Positions 30,600 through 42,233 of a DNA stretch of 64,000 nt are shown in pieces. The translations under genes and the position numbers were made by a program. Below the pieces are notes generated by a model that worked only from the letters and a program-made list of their open reading frames with translations, was not told the origin of the DNA and ran no database searches. How positions within the stretch are numbered: position 1 is the stretch's first letter; each line of letters starts with the position of its first letter. The stretch is from Carnegiea gigantea (Eukaryota; Streptophyta; Magnoliopsida; Caryophyllales; Cactaceae): contig JAKOGI010001339.1 of assembly GCA_029747015.1 (NCBI GenBank), positions 62,001-126,000 of the forward strand, read 5' to 3'.

Positions 30600-31850
30600 T
30601 TCTTTCCAAGCAATTTTTATGAATTGGTGTTAGACTGAGGTACATCACATCATATGACTACCAATTTAGGAATGATTCAAAATCTTTGTGAATTACCTAA
30701 CTCAATACCTGTAACATTACCTCATGGATACACTATGTTAATGGAGCAAGTAGAGATAATGAAAGTTGGATCAAATTTGTTTTTAAAATGAGTGCTTTAT
30801 CACCCTAAATTAGCTTGTAATCTTATCTCAATTTGCCAATTGACAAAAGATGAACATTGTACTATTACTTACAGTGAAAATGTTTGTCTTATGCAGGACC
30901 TTACCTTGAAGAAGCTGATTAGAGCGGGTGACTTGAGAAACAGGGTTTACTGTCTAAAGAAGAGTGCTGATGGATTAATCTTTGCAATAATTCACAAAGA
31001 AGACCCAGTGATATCGAATCAAAATGTTGGACATCCCTTATGTGGTAGTTTACTTTCGCTATCGTAAGACTTGCTAATTTGATTTAAAGGATTTTATGAT
31101 TGTTGTGATGCTTGTGATAGAGCCAAGCAAATTAGAAGTGCTTTTTCTATTATTGAGTCTAGAGCAAATAAGTTGTTTGGGGTGATACATTATGATTTGT
31201 GGGGAAAATATCACACCCCATCTATTTTAAGATGTCATTACTTTCTTTCATTTTTTGATGATTTTACTAGAGTTGTTTGAGTGTTTTTCCTTCTAAAAGG
31301 GAAATTAAAAACATGCAAATATTTTGTGAATTTTTCCTTAATGGTAAAAAAATCAATTTGGGATAACGGTTCGAAAAGTAAGAGATGATAACGGGACCGA
31401 ATTACTAATGAACCTTTGCAAGAATTTTTTCTACAACTAGGAATTTTGTTGAAACACCATGTGTAGACATAACTCAACAAATGGCCGAGTTGAATGGAAA
31501 AATAGACATTTACTTAATGTGGCTCCTATAATTAGGTTTCAAGCATCTTTGCCTTGATGTTTTTGGGTTGAATCATTCTCACAGCAGCGTAATTGATTAA
31601 TGGAACTCGATTAAAGTGAAGAAGTCTAAAACCCCTTCTTACGTACTTTTTGATGTATCGCCTTCCTATGATCATAGAATAGTATTTGGGTGTCTGTTTT
31701 ATGTGCAAGTTTGATGAAACTTCAACAAGATGCGTGTTTTTGGGCTATTCTTATAGAAAAAAGGGGTCGGTAAGAGTACAATCTTGACAAACAAGAGTTG
31801 TACAAATCAAAAGATGTGGTTTTCTATGAAAATAGTTTTTCCTTTGTAGT
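30600..31850 (+). pseudogene. pol: Decayed copia protease and integrase
   Basis: The protease region is partly readable (MTTNLGMIQNL...PVTLPHGYTM, 30650-30740). The GAG-pre-integrase domain is clearer (VLYHPKLACNLISICQLTKD, 30790-30850; NRVYCLKK, about 30935). The integrase part reads CDACDRAKQIRSAFSI (31105-31155), VIHYDLWGKYHTPS (31180-31220) and FFDDFTRVV (31250-31280), followed by a damaged core and YVLFDVSPSYDHRIVFGCL (about 31640-31700). Frame changes and stops are common and the DDE triad cannot all be read. Confidence 0.7.
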
Positions 31851-32389
31851 GCAATTCAGTGCACTGTTAATACCTTGCCTAATTATTTAAATCATCCTTT
31901 GGCACTTGATGACAAGCCCATTTATCCAAATGGTGAGATTTTTGCCCAGATGCATCATAGGCCTGTTGAGCTGCCTCATTCAAGCACACGGATCATTACT
32001 GAAGAATAACACTTAGTGTATGGGCAAACCGCAACAAAGCGTTGAGCCCAATGCTGAGAATGACCCAAGATACAATGATAAAGGAAGGAGACGCAAGCCC
32101 AAGAGGATGGTTCAAGTGATTGTGAAGGGGAATTAGTAGCATAGCAAATGGCTTGTTCTTCTGCTGCAATAGGATGTCCACATAGAGAAGAAGACCATTT
32201 ACGTGCTTACATGACTACGTCTGCAAAGTTATTCTTACTGAAGACCCCAACTTGTCCCCCACCAGATGGCTTCTTTAGGTAATCCTCATCCTTTGTCTAA
32301 GTTTATAGCCAATGATAGATATTCCAGCTATCATTGTGCTTATCTTGCAGCTATTATTGTTGATGATGAAGTGATTTTTTTTTTTCAAG

Positions 32390-32750
32390 TTATATAGTGT
32401 CCTATTGGCTTGAGGCAATGGGAAAAGAAATAGAAGCACTAGAGGCAAACAAAACATGGGAATTCACTCCTTTACCTCCAGACAAAAAAGGACTTGGTTG
32501 TAAGTGGGTGTATTAGATCAAGTATAATGCAGACAGTTCAATTGAAAGGTATAAGGTAAGACTCGTGTCATTAGGCAAAGTAATCAAGTCGATGGAAAAG
32601 ATTATTATGAGAGTTTGCTCCTATGACAAAAATGGTGAAATTCTATTGCTAATGACTTAGCAGTTTCTCAAGATTGAGAAATCTATTAGATGGACATGTA
32701 TAATTCCCTTCTAAATGGAGACCTGAATGAAAAAAATTACATAAAACCTT
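32390..32750 (+). pseudogene. pol: Decayed copia reverse transcriptase start
   Basis: It reads YWLEAMGKEIEALEANKTWE and GCKWVY, then SIERYKVRL (32400-32565), the conserved N-terminal block of copia reverse transcriptase. A damaged QMDV-like region near 32690 is followed by loss of homology by about 32750. No YVDD or RNase H is found, so the element was truncated here. Confidence 0.68.
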
Positions 32751-33583
32751 TAATAGTCTGAACATAATCCATGTTAATTCATTTAGTTAACCCTAAATTA
32801 CTAAAGATAAGCATCGCATTTCAATTCATTATTTGAAATATTTATGCGATTGCATGCATGGCTGAGACAACAAGGTGACCTTGAAATACGATTTAGTAAT
32901 GCTTCGTATAAAGTCATTTAATTTCTATAGATAAATATAAGCTAGCATATTTATAAAAGTGATTAAAAGTTATATTTTCACAAAAGACATAAACTAAGAA
33001 TACTTTAAATAATTGCTTATTAATGATATAAAATAAAACAAAGAAAATAAATGAAGTAGAAAACAAATAACAAAGTATATATTAATCAATATGGGTGAAA
33101 TTTATAATCCTCTAATTAACTTAAGAAATTACTGAAAAAAAAGTGGAAAGAAATTGGATATGGAATTGTGTTTGGGTGGTCTTATGCTGTGTAAAATGCA
33201 AAGAATTAGCCCAAAATAAGAGTCCAATTATTGGAGGTTAGAGGGTGAGGAGTAAGCAGGAATTTTAGACCTAAAATGAAGGAAACAAACAAAAATAAGC
33301 CATAAAAAAACTAGGCAAATATGAAATAAAGAAATACCAACATCATCTTTCATATCTTCTTCCTCCATCATTTATGTGGAACAACCCGATCCCCCCTATG
33401 CCCCTTGCTTTGCCCAGTATCGCACCGCCTAATCATGCATCACCACCTACGTGTGCCACTGTCGTCGGCCGGAGAGGCTACCGGTGCCACCTAGCCACAC
33501 AACTCCCCCATTTCTACTTTTTTTTTACTTGATTTTGAGTACTTCAAGGTAAATTTCAAGCTCTTCTCTCCTTGCCTTCATCA
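32751..33583. other. Unclassified interval before the gypsy array
   Basis: The first 600 nt are AT-rich with nothing recognised. From 33340 to 33510 the base composition turns GC-rich (CCGATCCCCCCTATGCCCC, GTCGTCGGCCGGAG) with no long ORF. The bases before 33584 (CATCA) would be the left target duplication of the gypsy element; the right copy lies outside the window. Confidence 0.35.
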
Positions 33584-36112
33584 TGTAATAGCAGGAGTTT
33601 TTAATATGAGGCTAACTATTTAGATTAAAATTTTCATTAACAGTGTTCTATTTAATTGGCCATGTTAGAGAATTTGTTTGGGTACTAATTAAGTGTAATA
33701 TTTATACGCAGTAATTTTATTAATTTTCCTAATTTATTACATAATTATGCGAAATCAGGGAGTTCGTTAAAATTAAGGCGAGGCGTAATTACGTGAAATT
33801 AGCAAACTGTGTGAGGATACTTTGGGTTGAGATTAAGTGAGATCGGACAATTTAGGGCCGAATCTGGTTCAATAAGCGAGATTAAGCAACCAAAACAACC
33901 AAAACAAAAATAAAATAAAACAAAAATCAAAGAGAAAGAAACAAAAGGGGGCTAAGGCCCCTATTTCTTCTTTACGAAAATAGGTGGGGGGATGTCGGAT
34001 GTCCTGCGCGACCCAGCAACCACCGTGAGGAGAGAAAGGGGGAGAGGGAAAGGTGCGGGTGGCAGATTGGCGGTGACACATTGGTGAGCCAGCTACTGGT
34101 CGCACCTCGCCGGCTAACTCATGCACCAGCCCGAAAGAGAGAGAAAAAGAGAGGCGAAAAGAGAGAGAGGGAGTGAGATGTTGACGCTCGTGGTGCATGA
34201 CAGTGAACTGAAGAACGAGAAGAGAGTCGCAAACCAAACCCTAGCCACCACCACCACCACTATTGGTGGCCTGACTTGAAGGTCGGAAGAGTGTGAGGAA
34301 GGGGGCATGCAAACAGTAGCATCAGTAAGGCTAGGGACAGCAATGAGGGGAAGTTAGGAGACCATATATTCAGCTTCAAATCACCCCAATTAGCCAAGGA
34401 GTTAAGTCCTTAAGCTTGGAGCAAGGTGGGTGGTTCTTAATTCCCTAAGCTATTAATAATTTGCAAATATTTACGGATTATTTGTGATATGTGATTTAAT
34501 AATTAGATTGGAATTATGATGAATTGAGAACCTATAAGGAGTAGGTGGATTGATTTGGGTTGAAATCGAGATGTTTTTGAGGATTATTATGGTCTGTGCC
34601 ATTAGGGGGGAGTTAGGGTTGTGCCATGAATAAATAAATTTACAATGCGTATTGCGGTGTATTAATGCCGTGTAATTATATTATGAGTGCTGAACTGATA
34701 GCATTTCGTAGTAACTTGCTGGCCATTAATTGTATCATTGCTGTTAAGGCCGTTGCTTGTATGCTTTGTGATCTTAGAGTGAATCAAAAAGTACTTTGAA
34801 TTGGCTGAATAGTTCACGAATCGGCTCGATGGCGAACTAGATTAGTGAACTAGGTGACTAGTTACCTGTTGGATTTTGCAAATTGTTTCTGCTAAGAGTT
34901 CCTAAGTACCAGCATTTCTATTATCTTGCTGTCCTATATAGCAATTCTTTTTTGCAACGAGCAATCCCTTGTCTTTTTATGTAGAGTACATATGGGATGT
35001 AATAATCTAAAAAGTGGCAAGTTATGTTTGGCACCTTTTTCTTTACATCACTTATAACATATAAAACATGGGATTGATTATGGTTTGAAATCATTGAATG
35101 CCCTCTAATGAAACTAAGTGTGATAATGTGGTAAGTGCTGAATGCTGAATCGAGTTTAAATGCCTTTCTATGAAATTGGAAATTTCTTTACGGCTAATTC
35201 GTTTATAGGCGTGCTTTACCAAAATGAATGGTTATATGCTTTTTGAAAGTCAAATGACCTTATCTAGGGATTTTAGCCTCTTTGAGAATGAAAATGCCAT
35301 TGTTGTGATACAATGAGAATTTTAATGCAAAATGTGTTTAAAGTGAGATGCATTTGAAATATTTTGGGCTAGGGGGATGGTGCTAAATGTTTGGACACAA
35401 GTTTGAGGAACAGACCTAGTATGTGAAAAACCTAATTCCTAGGGAGTAGACCCGTAAGTGGGAACCCTAGAAGACCCTGATAAGGGTAATGGTCCATTGA
35501 TTATAAGAATCCTGCAGGATAATATGAAGGGCGAGTGTATAAGTCTCCTAGGGTGAGGGTAGATATCCCCTATGAGCACGAATATGAGAATCCGATGCCC
35601 CTCAAAATGATTTCGTACCTGTTATGTGATGAAAACTCCTCGTTCGAGGACTATGCTAGCGTGAAGATTTACAGAAGTGCATGTATTCTCCAAAATAGCT
35701 TTTATTGATTTCTAAATGATTTTCCAGTGAATAACGAATGTTCTATAAATGCTTACTTCGGTTTAAGTAATGGTCCTTGCCTTTGTACGTTAATTCGAAT
35801 CTCTTATAAGAAGAATCTCACTTAGTAGTTTCAATGGAACTCCTTGATGAAAGGTGTTTATGTGTGAACTGAGTGCTCTATTGTTCTCATACCTAAATTT
35901 ATGCACGAGTCAGTTTGCTTTTGGGTTTGGTATGCCTGCTATGTGATGTTAAGCAACTGATCGTTACTACTAAGCTACAAGAGACATATTTCAGGCCACT
36001 TAGATCTCTTGTGCATGAAATAAAAGGAGATTAGGGATATCTTTTGAATCTTTAAGGTTATTGAGGTAATGATGAATGTAGGAGACCTTATGTGATTATT
36101 ATGTGATATTAA

Positions 36113-37408
36113 GGCCTTGTTCTTTTTGTAGGTCCTTTTGGGTTTACCAACATCAACCAACATCAACCTACTTCAACTGACTTCAACCAACGTTAACCCA
36201 CCTAAAAAAAAAAAATACCAACCTAACCCACTTCAACCCACTTCAACCTACCTCAACCTACTTTAACCCACTTCAACTAACTTCAACCCACCTCTTCATA
36301 ATTTTAATAATTTGTAAAGCATCATGTGAGATTTAATTATTTTTGTAAAGTAGTATGATTTGAAAATGGTGGAAATTTATAAGTAAATTAGGGGGGAAAA
36401 AGGATGAAGTAGGTTAAAGTAGGTTGAAGTAGGTTAAAGTAGGTTGAAGTAGGTTGAAGTAGATTGAAGTGGGTTGAGGTTGGTATTTTAGAATTAACCC
36501 ATGAAAAGAGCCGGACCTAAAGAAATTAGAAAAAAAAGTATTCCATCCGCAACTATGAAATTTGATAATTTCTTATTATGTTCAAAATCCATGCCTTCAA
36601 GAATCATTTAATTTCTAATTGCAATTTACAAACATGAGACACAGATGAAGACATTAAGGTATGAAAATGATTACAGGAATATATCGCACAAATTAAATGA
36701 CGCAAAATATTTAAGCACGTATGAGTGCCACCTCCTATATTTTAAAATTAACAACAAATTTATATTGCTGATATATTTTGCAACAATTACGATCATACTA
36801 TTTTCTTATGTTACATCTGAATTTTTTGAATACGGACCTGTTATTTTCGTGGATAAATTGGGGTGGATAAAAGGGTGAGGTGGGTTGAAGTAGGTTGAGG
36901 TGGGTTAAAGTAGGTTGAAGTAGGTTGAATTTTTTTAATGTCATAAATTGAACTTTAGTTGATAGTAGAAGTGGATTGAAGTAGGTTGAAGTGGATTTAA
37001 ATATATTGAAGTGGGTTAAAGTGGGTTGAAGTGAATTGAGGTTGGTATTTTCAAATTTACTCATGAAAAAAAAGGTCCGTATATAAAAAGTTGTCATCAA
37101 TAAATTTTGTAACCCAAATTGTCAAAAATAATTGACAAGTTGTGCCAACCTCCAACTTCCAGAAAAATAGTTACAAAATTGTGAAATTACCATTCTACAA
37201 AAAAATGCACTAAAAATTACAATAACTTCATAAATTATCACACATAATTACATTCTCATTATTTTAACCCACTTCAATCCACCATAAAAAAAATATATCG
37301 ATTTCAACCTACTTCAACCTACTTCAACCCACTTCAACCCACCTTAAAAAAATACCAACTTTAATCTACCTTTTACCGACCTAATTTACCAACAAAAAGA
37401 ACAGACCC
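36113..37408. mobile_element. Composite Tourist-like MITE block
   Basis: The left end is GGCCTTGTTCTTTTTGTAGG and the right end CCAACAAAAAGAACAGACCC, an inverted pair of PIF/Harbinger Tourist style, flanked by TAA (36110-36112 and 37409-37411). The matching sites in LTR-B (near 44228) and LTR-C (near 63560) read straight through GATATTAAATATC, so the 1,296 nt plus one TAA were inserted in LTR-A only. Inside are four arrays of CAACC-type (36150-36300, 37265-37380) and GGTTG-type (36410-36485, 36875-37050) repeats. A second inverted right end sits at 36498-36517 followed by TAA, and an inner MITE lies at 36834-37078. No transposase is present. Confidence 0.85.
36834..37078. mobile_element. Inner MITE with 27-nt inverted ends
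   Basis: The left end GGACCTGTTATTTTCGTGG and the right end, read on the minus strand as GGACCTTTTTTTTCATGAG, are alike for about 27 nt and continue to an outer TACGG/CCGTA. The core contains GGTTGAAGTAGGTTGAAGT-type repeats. It belongs to the same family as the surrounding block. No clear direct target duplication was found (TAC left, GTA right). Confidence 0.6.
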
Positions 37409-38100
37409 TAAATATCAAAACATGCATGATTGCTACTTAAAAATATTACATGCAACTGTTTTATTTTTCATGGGGCTAAGCATCATTGACTGAGCGTGTG
37501 GTAGCTAATATCCTCTCTATTTTCCTTTTTCCCTAGGTTCTTAAATGACAAATAGAAGTCAGTTCACGAGAGTCAAGTTAAAATCTCCCTTTCACTTGGG
37601 AAGCAGGAACTATGTGGATGTATACGTAGATTGATGAGTTGAATGTTGTAATATGATGTATCCTTAGATTTCTAAATATATGTAAATAAAGTACTTTGGT
37701 TCATGTATTCCATATTGAATAGTAGTCACTCTGGTTGACCATATGGGCCAACCATCTGAATAATAGGTCGTTTGCGTTAGTTAGAGTTAGTTATTTTTGG
37801 GATGTAAACCCCAGTGCTTCGGATGTACGATCTGTTGAGTTGTATCTTTTATTTCCTTCTTTATTGTTGAACTTCAATAATTGGTATACTTCGAGCGTGT
37901 GGCCATTAGAGTCGTGGGCTCCAGCGTGTAGCCGTTAAACTTATTTTGGTGTTCTTTTATACTTCTATTCATTGCAGAAACCGAATGTAAGGCATTAAGC
38001 TGGGGAAATGGTCAGTTTTTAGGCGAAACTGTGCACATTTCACTCCAAGATTTAGGAAAACATTGATGTCCATAACCCTAGGTGATAGGGGTGTTATAGA

Positions 38101-38112
38101 TGGCATCAGAGC
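38101..38112 (+). other. Primer binding site after LTR-A
   Basis: TGGCATCAGAGC lies 2 nt after LTR-A, with one mismatch to the initiator tRNA-Met complement. Confidence 0.8.
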
Positions 38113-41100
38113 AAGGTCCTGCGACCACAACCCGTGACCTGAGTCTTGTATTTTATATGGGTACCTAGGAACGCATTTGTGATAATGTGACATATGCTGT
38201 GCTTTTGTGCTTAAATGTGTTTTTGGTATCAATGTAGGCGCGTGTGATTAACTATGTGTAACTTGAGTGAGCTGATTGTTTGAATAAATGAGCCATTTGC
38301 TGGAGTGTAGGTTGAATGGCTTGTATTCTCATTAATAAGCTGTGCATTGGCTCAATCAAAAATTATTTTGTATATACACCTTGGCGATTTAAATCAAAAG
38401 TTGAAAGTATGCTTGGTTTGAACTCAAATGATTGGAAAAGTCTTAACTCGATGCTCATTCTTACCCCTGAGGTACAATTTGCTCTTTGAGCCCCATAATG
38501 AAGTGAGCAGATGTACGCAATGGTTGGTAGAGAGAGGGCTAGAAACAGTAAAACTATTTTCCTTTTGAAAATCTAGAAACTTTAAAAGTTAAAGTCTTTC
38601 CTAATTAGTGAGTTAAGGTTTTTCTTTCGCATTAAAAGGCCCTTTTAACTATCTGGCTAGGCCTTACTGTTGCATATGAACACTTGTGTTTGCTTTACAA
38701 TAACGTTCGAGTCTACTTCCATGAGCATAAGTTTTTATGTGTAACCGGATGTTTCGGATGCCTACATGCCAAGATACATGCGTTATTCAATCATTAATAA
38801 AGAGTTGATAGTAGACGATTAAACAATTGCTTCCTTTGACTGAAGGTTCTTTTGGACGATACCCTTTCGACATAAATTGTCAGTTTTGCTAAAGGAATTG
38901 AGTGAGAACTTCGTATACAGGCATGTAAATATGGGCAGTTGTGATAGGGTCTTGTTAATTGTTGCATAAGTGTTATTTCGAGCCTTCCGTATACTTACCA
39001 TTGATACTTATATGTCACCTTAATCTGGATTTGCTATTTACATAGTTTGTCTTCCTTGCTTCGGAACACGTAGTTGCTATTGCTCATGAGTAAGCTAGGC
39101 GTTATACTTATTGTGGTATGGAATGCTATTCTTATTATAGGATTGATAGTGTCTTGGCTATATCAATCCCCAACGCATCTAGAGAGGAAATAAAGGGAAG
39201 AACCTGACGGATTTTGGAATTGTTATACCGCATGTATCACCTTGTTACCTCTTAGGGTGACAATCCATACCTTTTCAACATCTTCTTAGGCATTAACACC
39301 AAGTGCGAAAACCAAAAACCTCTATAGGAGGTTGAACCTCTCGTTTCATGTCACAAGCTCCTAAGATGCCTATGACCACCTTATAAGTTAGATGTACCAC
39401 GTAGGACTGCATCGCATACCATAAGGCAACTACTACCACTGTCCTTACCCTAGACCATTGTTAGCTGATCGATAGCTAGCTTCTAATAAGTTTGGACAAG
39501 CCTCAAGGCATACTTCAACCCTAAGCTACAAATGAGGGTTACGCTCATGTACACTTGTCTAGATGTCCTTTCATGGGACACTAGTTGGAAACCAAATGTT
39601 TTAAAGCATAACTATGGCATTATGTACAGTCTACAGCCCATAGAAGCTTACATAGTTATTTAAGTTCGTTATACCTAATTAGTTTTGTGTTTTATGAATG
39701 AATAGTGTAGTAGATATACTTCATTAGAGTTGATTATCTTAAATTTTGGTTAATCAAACGACTGGATTAGTTAAATGATTTAACATATGTGAACCATTGC
39801 TTGTATGATCCCTGAGTCTTTCCTTACACTCCATAAGTTCTGTTATCTCCTGATATAGTTTGAATAACTATATGCTTATGCACTTAATGCATGATATGGT
39901 GACTTTAGGAGTTTACTTTCGCATTTAATTGCCTTTGTGCATTCCATGCTTGACCATAGAGCATGTTTGCATAACCATGATGTGTGACTTTAAAGGATAT
40001 GGATGGGTGTGTAAGATAGTCGTTGATATGATTTGACCGAGTGCCCTGACATAATGTGACTGAGTTATCCTGTATTGTGTTTTGTGCGATAAGTTTTATG
40101 TTTTACGTGTTAATTTTCATATGGAACCTTCAGGTGGTGGTTTACAAGCCTCTACGTTTATTTCCATCGTTATCTTACTATATCTTGGTTATTATGCTTG
40201 GCCCCTCATATTTAGTTGTCCTGTAACTAGCATGGTACCATTTTGTATATTACCACTACCATTTCTCGAATTATGTCTACATGTGTATGTACTTCCCTAT
40301 GAATATCTTAAAGGAATCTGATAATGTCTTCATTGTACTCAGGGTCATAGTGGAGTCTACATTGTATTCCTTCATCAAGTTGTGAAGCATAATTGTTAAT
40401 AAAATTAACTGAAATGCATATCCTAGCGTGGCTTAGTCATACTATGTTATAACTTATGATATTCTAATAAAGGCGTAAAAGGACCTGGAGATAAATCCAT
40501 GAGCATACCCATGTATTTATGTTGTTCTACGGCTTAGAGGTGATGAGTTCTAAGCGGGACCTTGTGATAGGTCTTTCCACCAGCAAAGCTCTTGTGATAA
40601 CCTTGTCTGCTTGTTTTCGTATCTATTCATTTCGGTAGGAAATGTCTTGCTTAGGTAAGTGCAATTGCTGACATGTCTGAATCAATACGTTGAGTCTTTC
40701 TTCCTATGAAAACTACAAGCCTCCTGGTGACAATGCTCATGCGAAACCACATTACTGTGGTAGTTAGACTCTCATGAAATGATAGCTAACCTATTTTAAG
40801 GCATTGTCAGGTAGGAATATTGTGAGTTAAACCTATTCCAACCAAGAAATCAATCTTCTTACCTCTCTTGAGCAGCTGGTGTTGAAGCCTATACTACATC
40901 TTTACTACGTATCAACCACATTCTTGTCATATAGCTTCTCTAAGTTCTATCCTTGCGTGGTAATTGGTAGTTGCATATGTTATCCTCTTGGACATTGCTT
41001 GCTATATGTATGGTAGACTAATTCATGTTGCTATGATTCTTGGGCCTGAGAACGTGGCGTTGTTGATTTTATGCAACGTCATTATACTCTTTGTGATGCC

Positions 41101-41601
41101 CTTATCTCTCTAATGTACTATAGGAGTTTCCAGGTTAACCAACTTACTTCTAGAGTGAATTGTTGCCATGCTTTAGCATGAACTTGAGCCAATTGATTGC
41201 TCATATATGACCTTGATTCGTTATTACTTAGTTGTCATACCTTTAGATGCCAACTCACAACGACGCATGTACATAGAGTTGATGACCAAGCGGATAGTGT
41301 TTACATAATTAAAGGTCTGCACTCGATTTAAATAAGCTTAATATGGTTTTCTATGCCAACTCATTTGCCCTCTTCTATTCAACTTGCCCTTGGCACCTAA
41401 ACACAGTGAGTAGACGCCTAAAGAGGATTGGCGAGGAGGAGCCTGGATAACATAAGCATCTTTTTCGATTTAAAAAGGCACAATCAATTGTAAAACATGA
41501 TTTTAGATTACATTATAAGTTGTGTAGATCGTGCCATGTGCATGAGCATGTTGTGAATGACTGAACTGTAGACCTTAGAATTTCGAGGACGAAATTCTTT
41601 T

Positions 41602-41615
41602 AAGGGGTGGGAGAA
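41602..41615 (+). other. Polypurine tract before LTR-B
   Basis: AAGGGGTGGGAGAA follows GAGGACGAAATTCTTTT, the conserved sequence at the 3' end of chromovirus-type gypsy internal regions, and directly precedes the TGTAATAGCC start of LTR-B. Confidence 0.85.
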
Positions 41616-42161
41616 TGTAATAGCCGAGCTAGGTTCTTAATCCGGGGCTAACTGTTTAGATTAATGTTTTCACTAACTGTGTCTTATTTAATTGGTCTTG
41701 TTAGACCATTTGTTTGTGTACTAATTAAGTGTAATATTTATACGAAGTAATTTTATTAAATTTTCTAATTTATTACATAATTATGTGAAATTAAGGAGTT
41801 TGTTAAAATTAAGCTAAGGCATAATTACGCTGAATTAGAAAATTGTGTAGGAATATTTAGGGTTGAGATTAGGTGAGATTAGACGATTTAGGACTAAATC
41901 CAGTATAATAAGTGGGATTAAAAAGCCAAAACTTCCAAAAAAGAAAATAAAGCAAAAGAAACAAAAGGGGGATGAGGCCCCCATTTCTTCTTCAACGAAA
42001 GCAGGCAGAGAAGAGGGGATTTTGAATGTCCTCTACGGCCTAGCAACCACCGCGAGGAGAGAGAGGGAGGGAGAGAAAGAGGTGTAGGCAACAGAGTGGT
42101 GGCGACACACTGGCGAACCAGCCGCCAGTCGCACCTTGTCGGTTGGCTCACGCACTAGCCT

Positions 42162-42233
<72 letters not shown>

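Larger units (their letters stand above)
27888..32750 (+). mobile_element. Decayed Ty1/copia element, 3' truncated
   Basis: A short LTR (27888 to about 28090) is followed by a degenerate primer site (TGGTACCCGAG, 28094-28104) and a gag start (ATG 28148, MGREGKNPP). Gag, protease, integrase and the start of reverse transcriptase continue to about 32750, where homology stops; no 3' LTR was found. A 1.33-kb insertion (28187-29516) splits gag about 13 codons in. The small LTR and gag style (DHPGNVISLIILNGENY) suggest an Ale- or Retrofit-like lineage, unrelated to the Sirevirus copy. It carries many stops and is an old insertion. Confidence 0.72.
33584..38098 (+). repeat. LTR-A of gypsy array (contains MITE block)
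   Basis: It begins TGTAATAGC and ends GTGTTATA where LTR-B ends GTGTTGCA. Its length of 4,515 nt falls to about 3,216 nt once the MITE block 36113-37408 and one TAA copy are removed, close to LTR-B at 3,304 nt. Long stretches align with LTR-B and LTR-C, for example the segment before 35120 with 43260 and 48380. Confidence 0.85.
38099..41615 (+). other. Non-coding internal region 1 of gypsy array
   Basis: This is 3.5 kb with no ORF above about 80 codons and no recognisable gag or pol motif on either strand. The primer site reads TGGCATCAGAGC (38101-38112), one base off the usual form. The first 1.9 kb align with internal region 2 at 44920-46819. Confidence 0.75.

Noticed and set aside
33869..34308. 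Minus-strand frames in LTR-A with relatives in LTR-B and LTR-C (VVVVV and Ser-rich frames)
   Set aside because: They come from CAC and GA simple repeats. Frames and lengths are not kept between the three LTRs.
38099..41615. Hidden gag or pol in the gypsy internal region
   Set aside because: I looked for knuckle, DSG/DTG, YVDD/YIDD, RNase H and HHCC motifs on both strands and saw none. The longest frames are under 90 codons and unlike known proteins.
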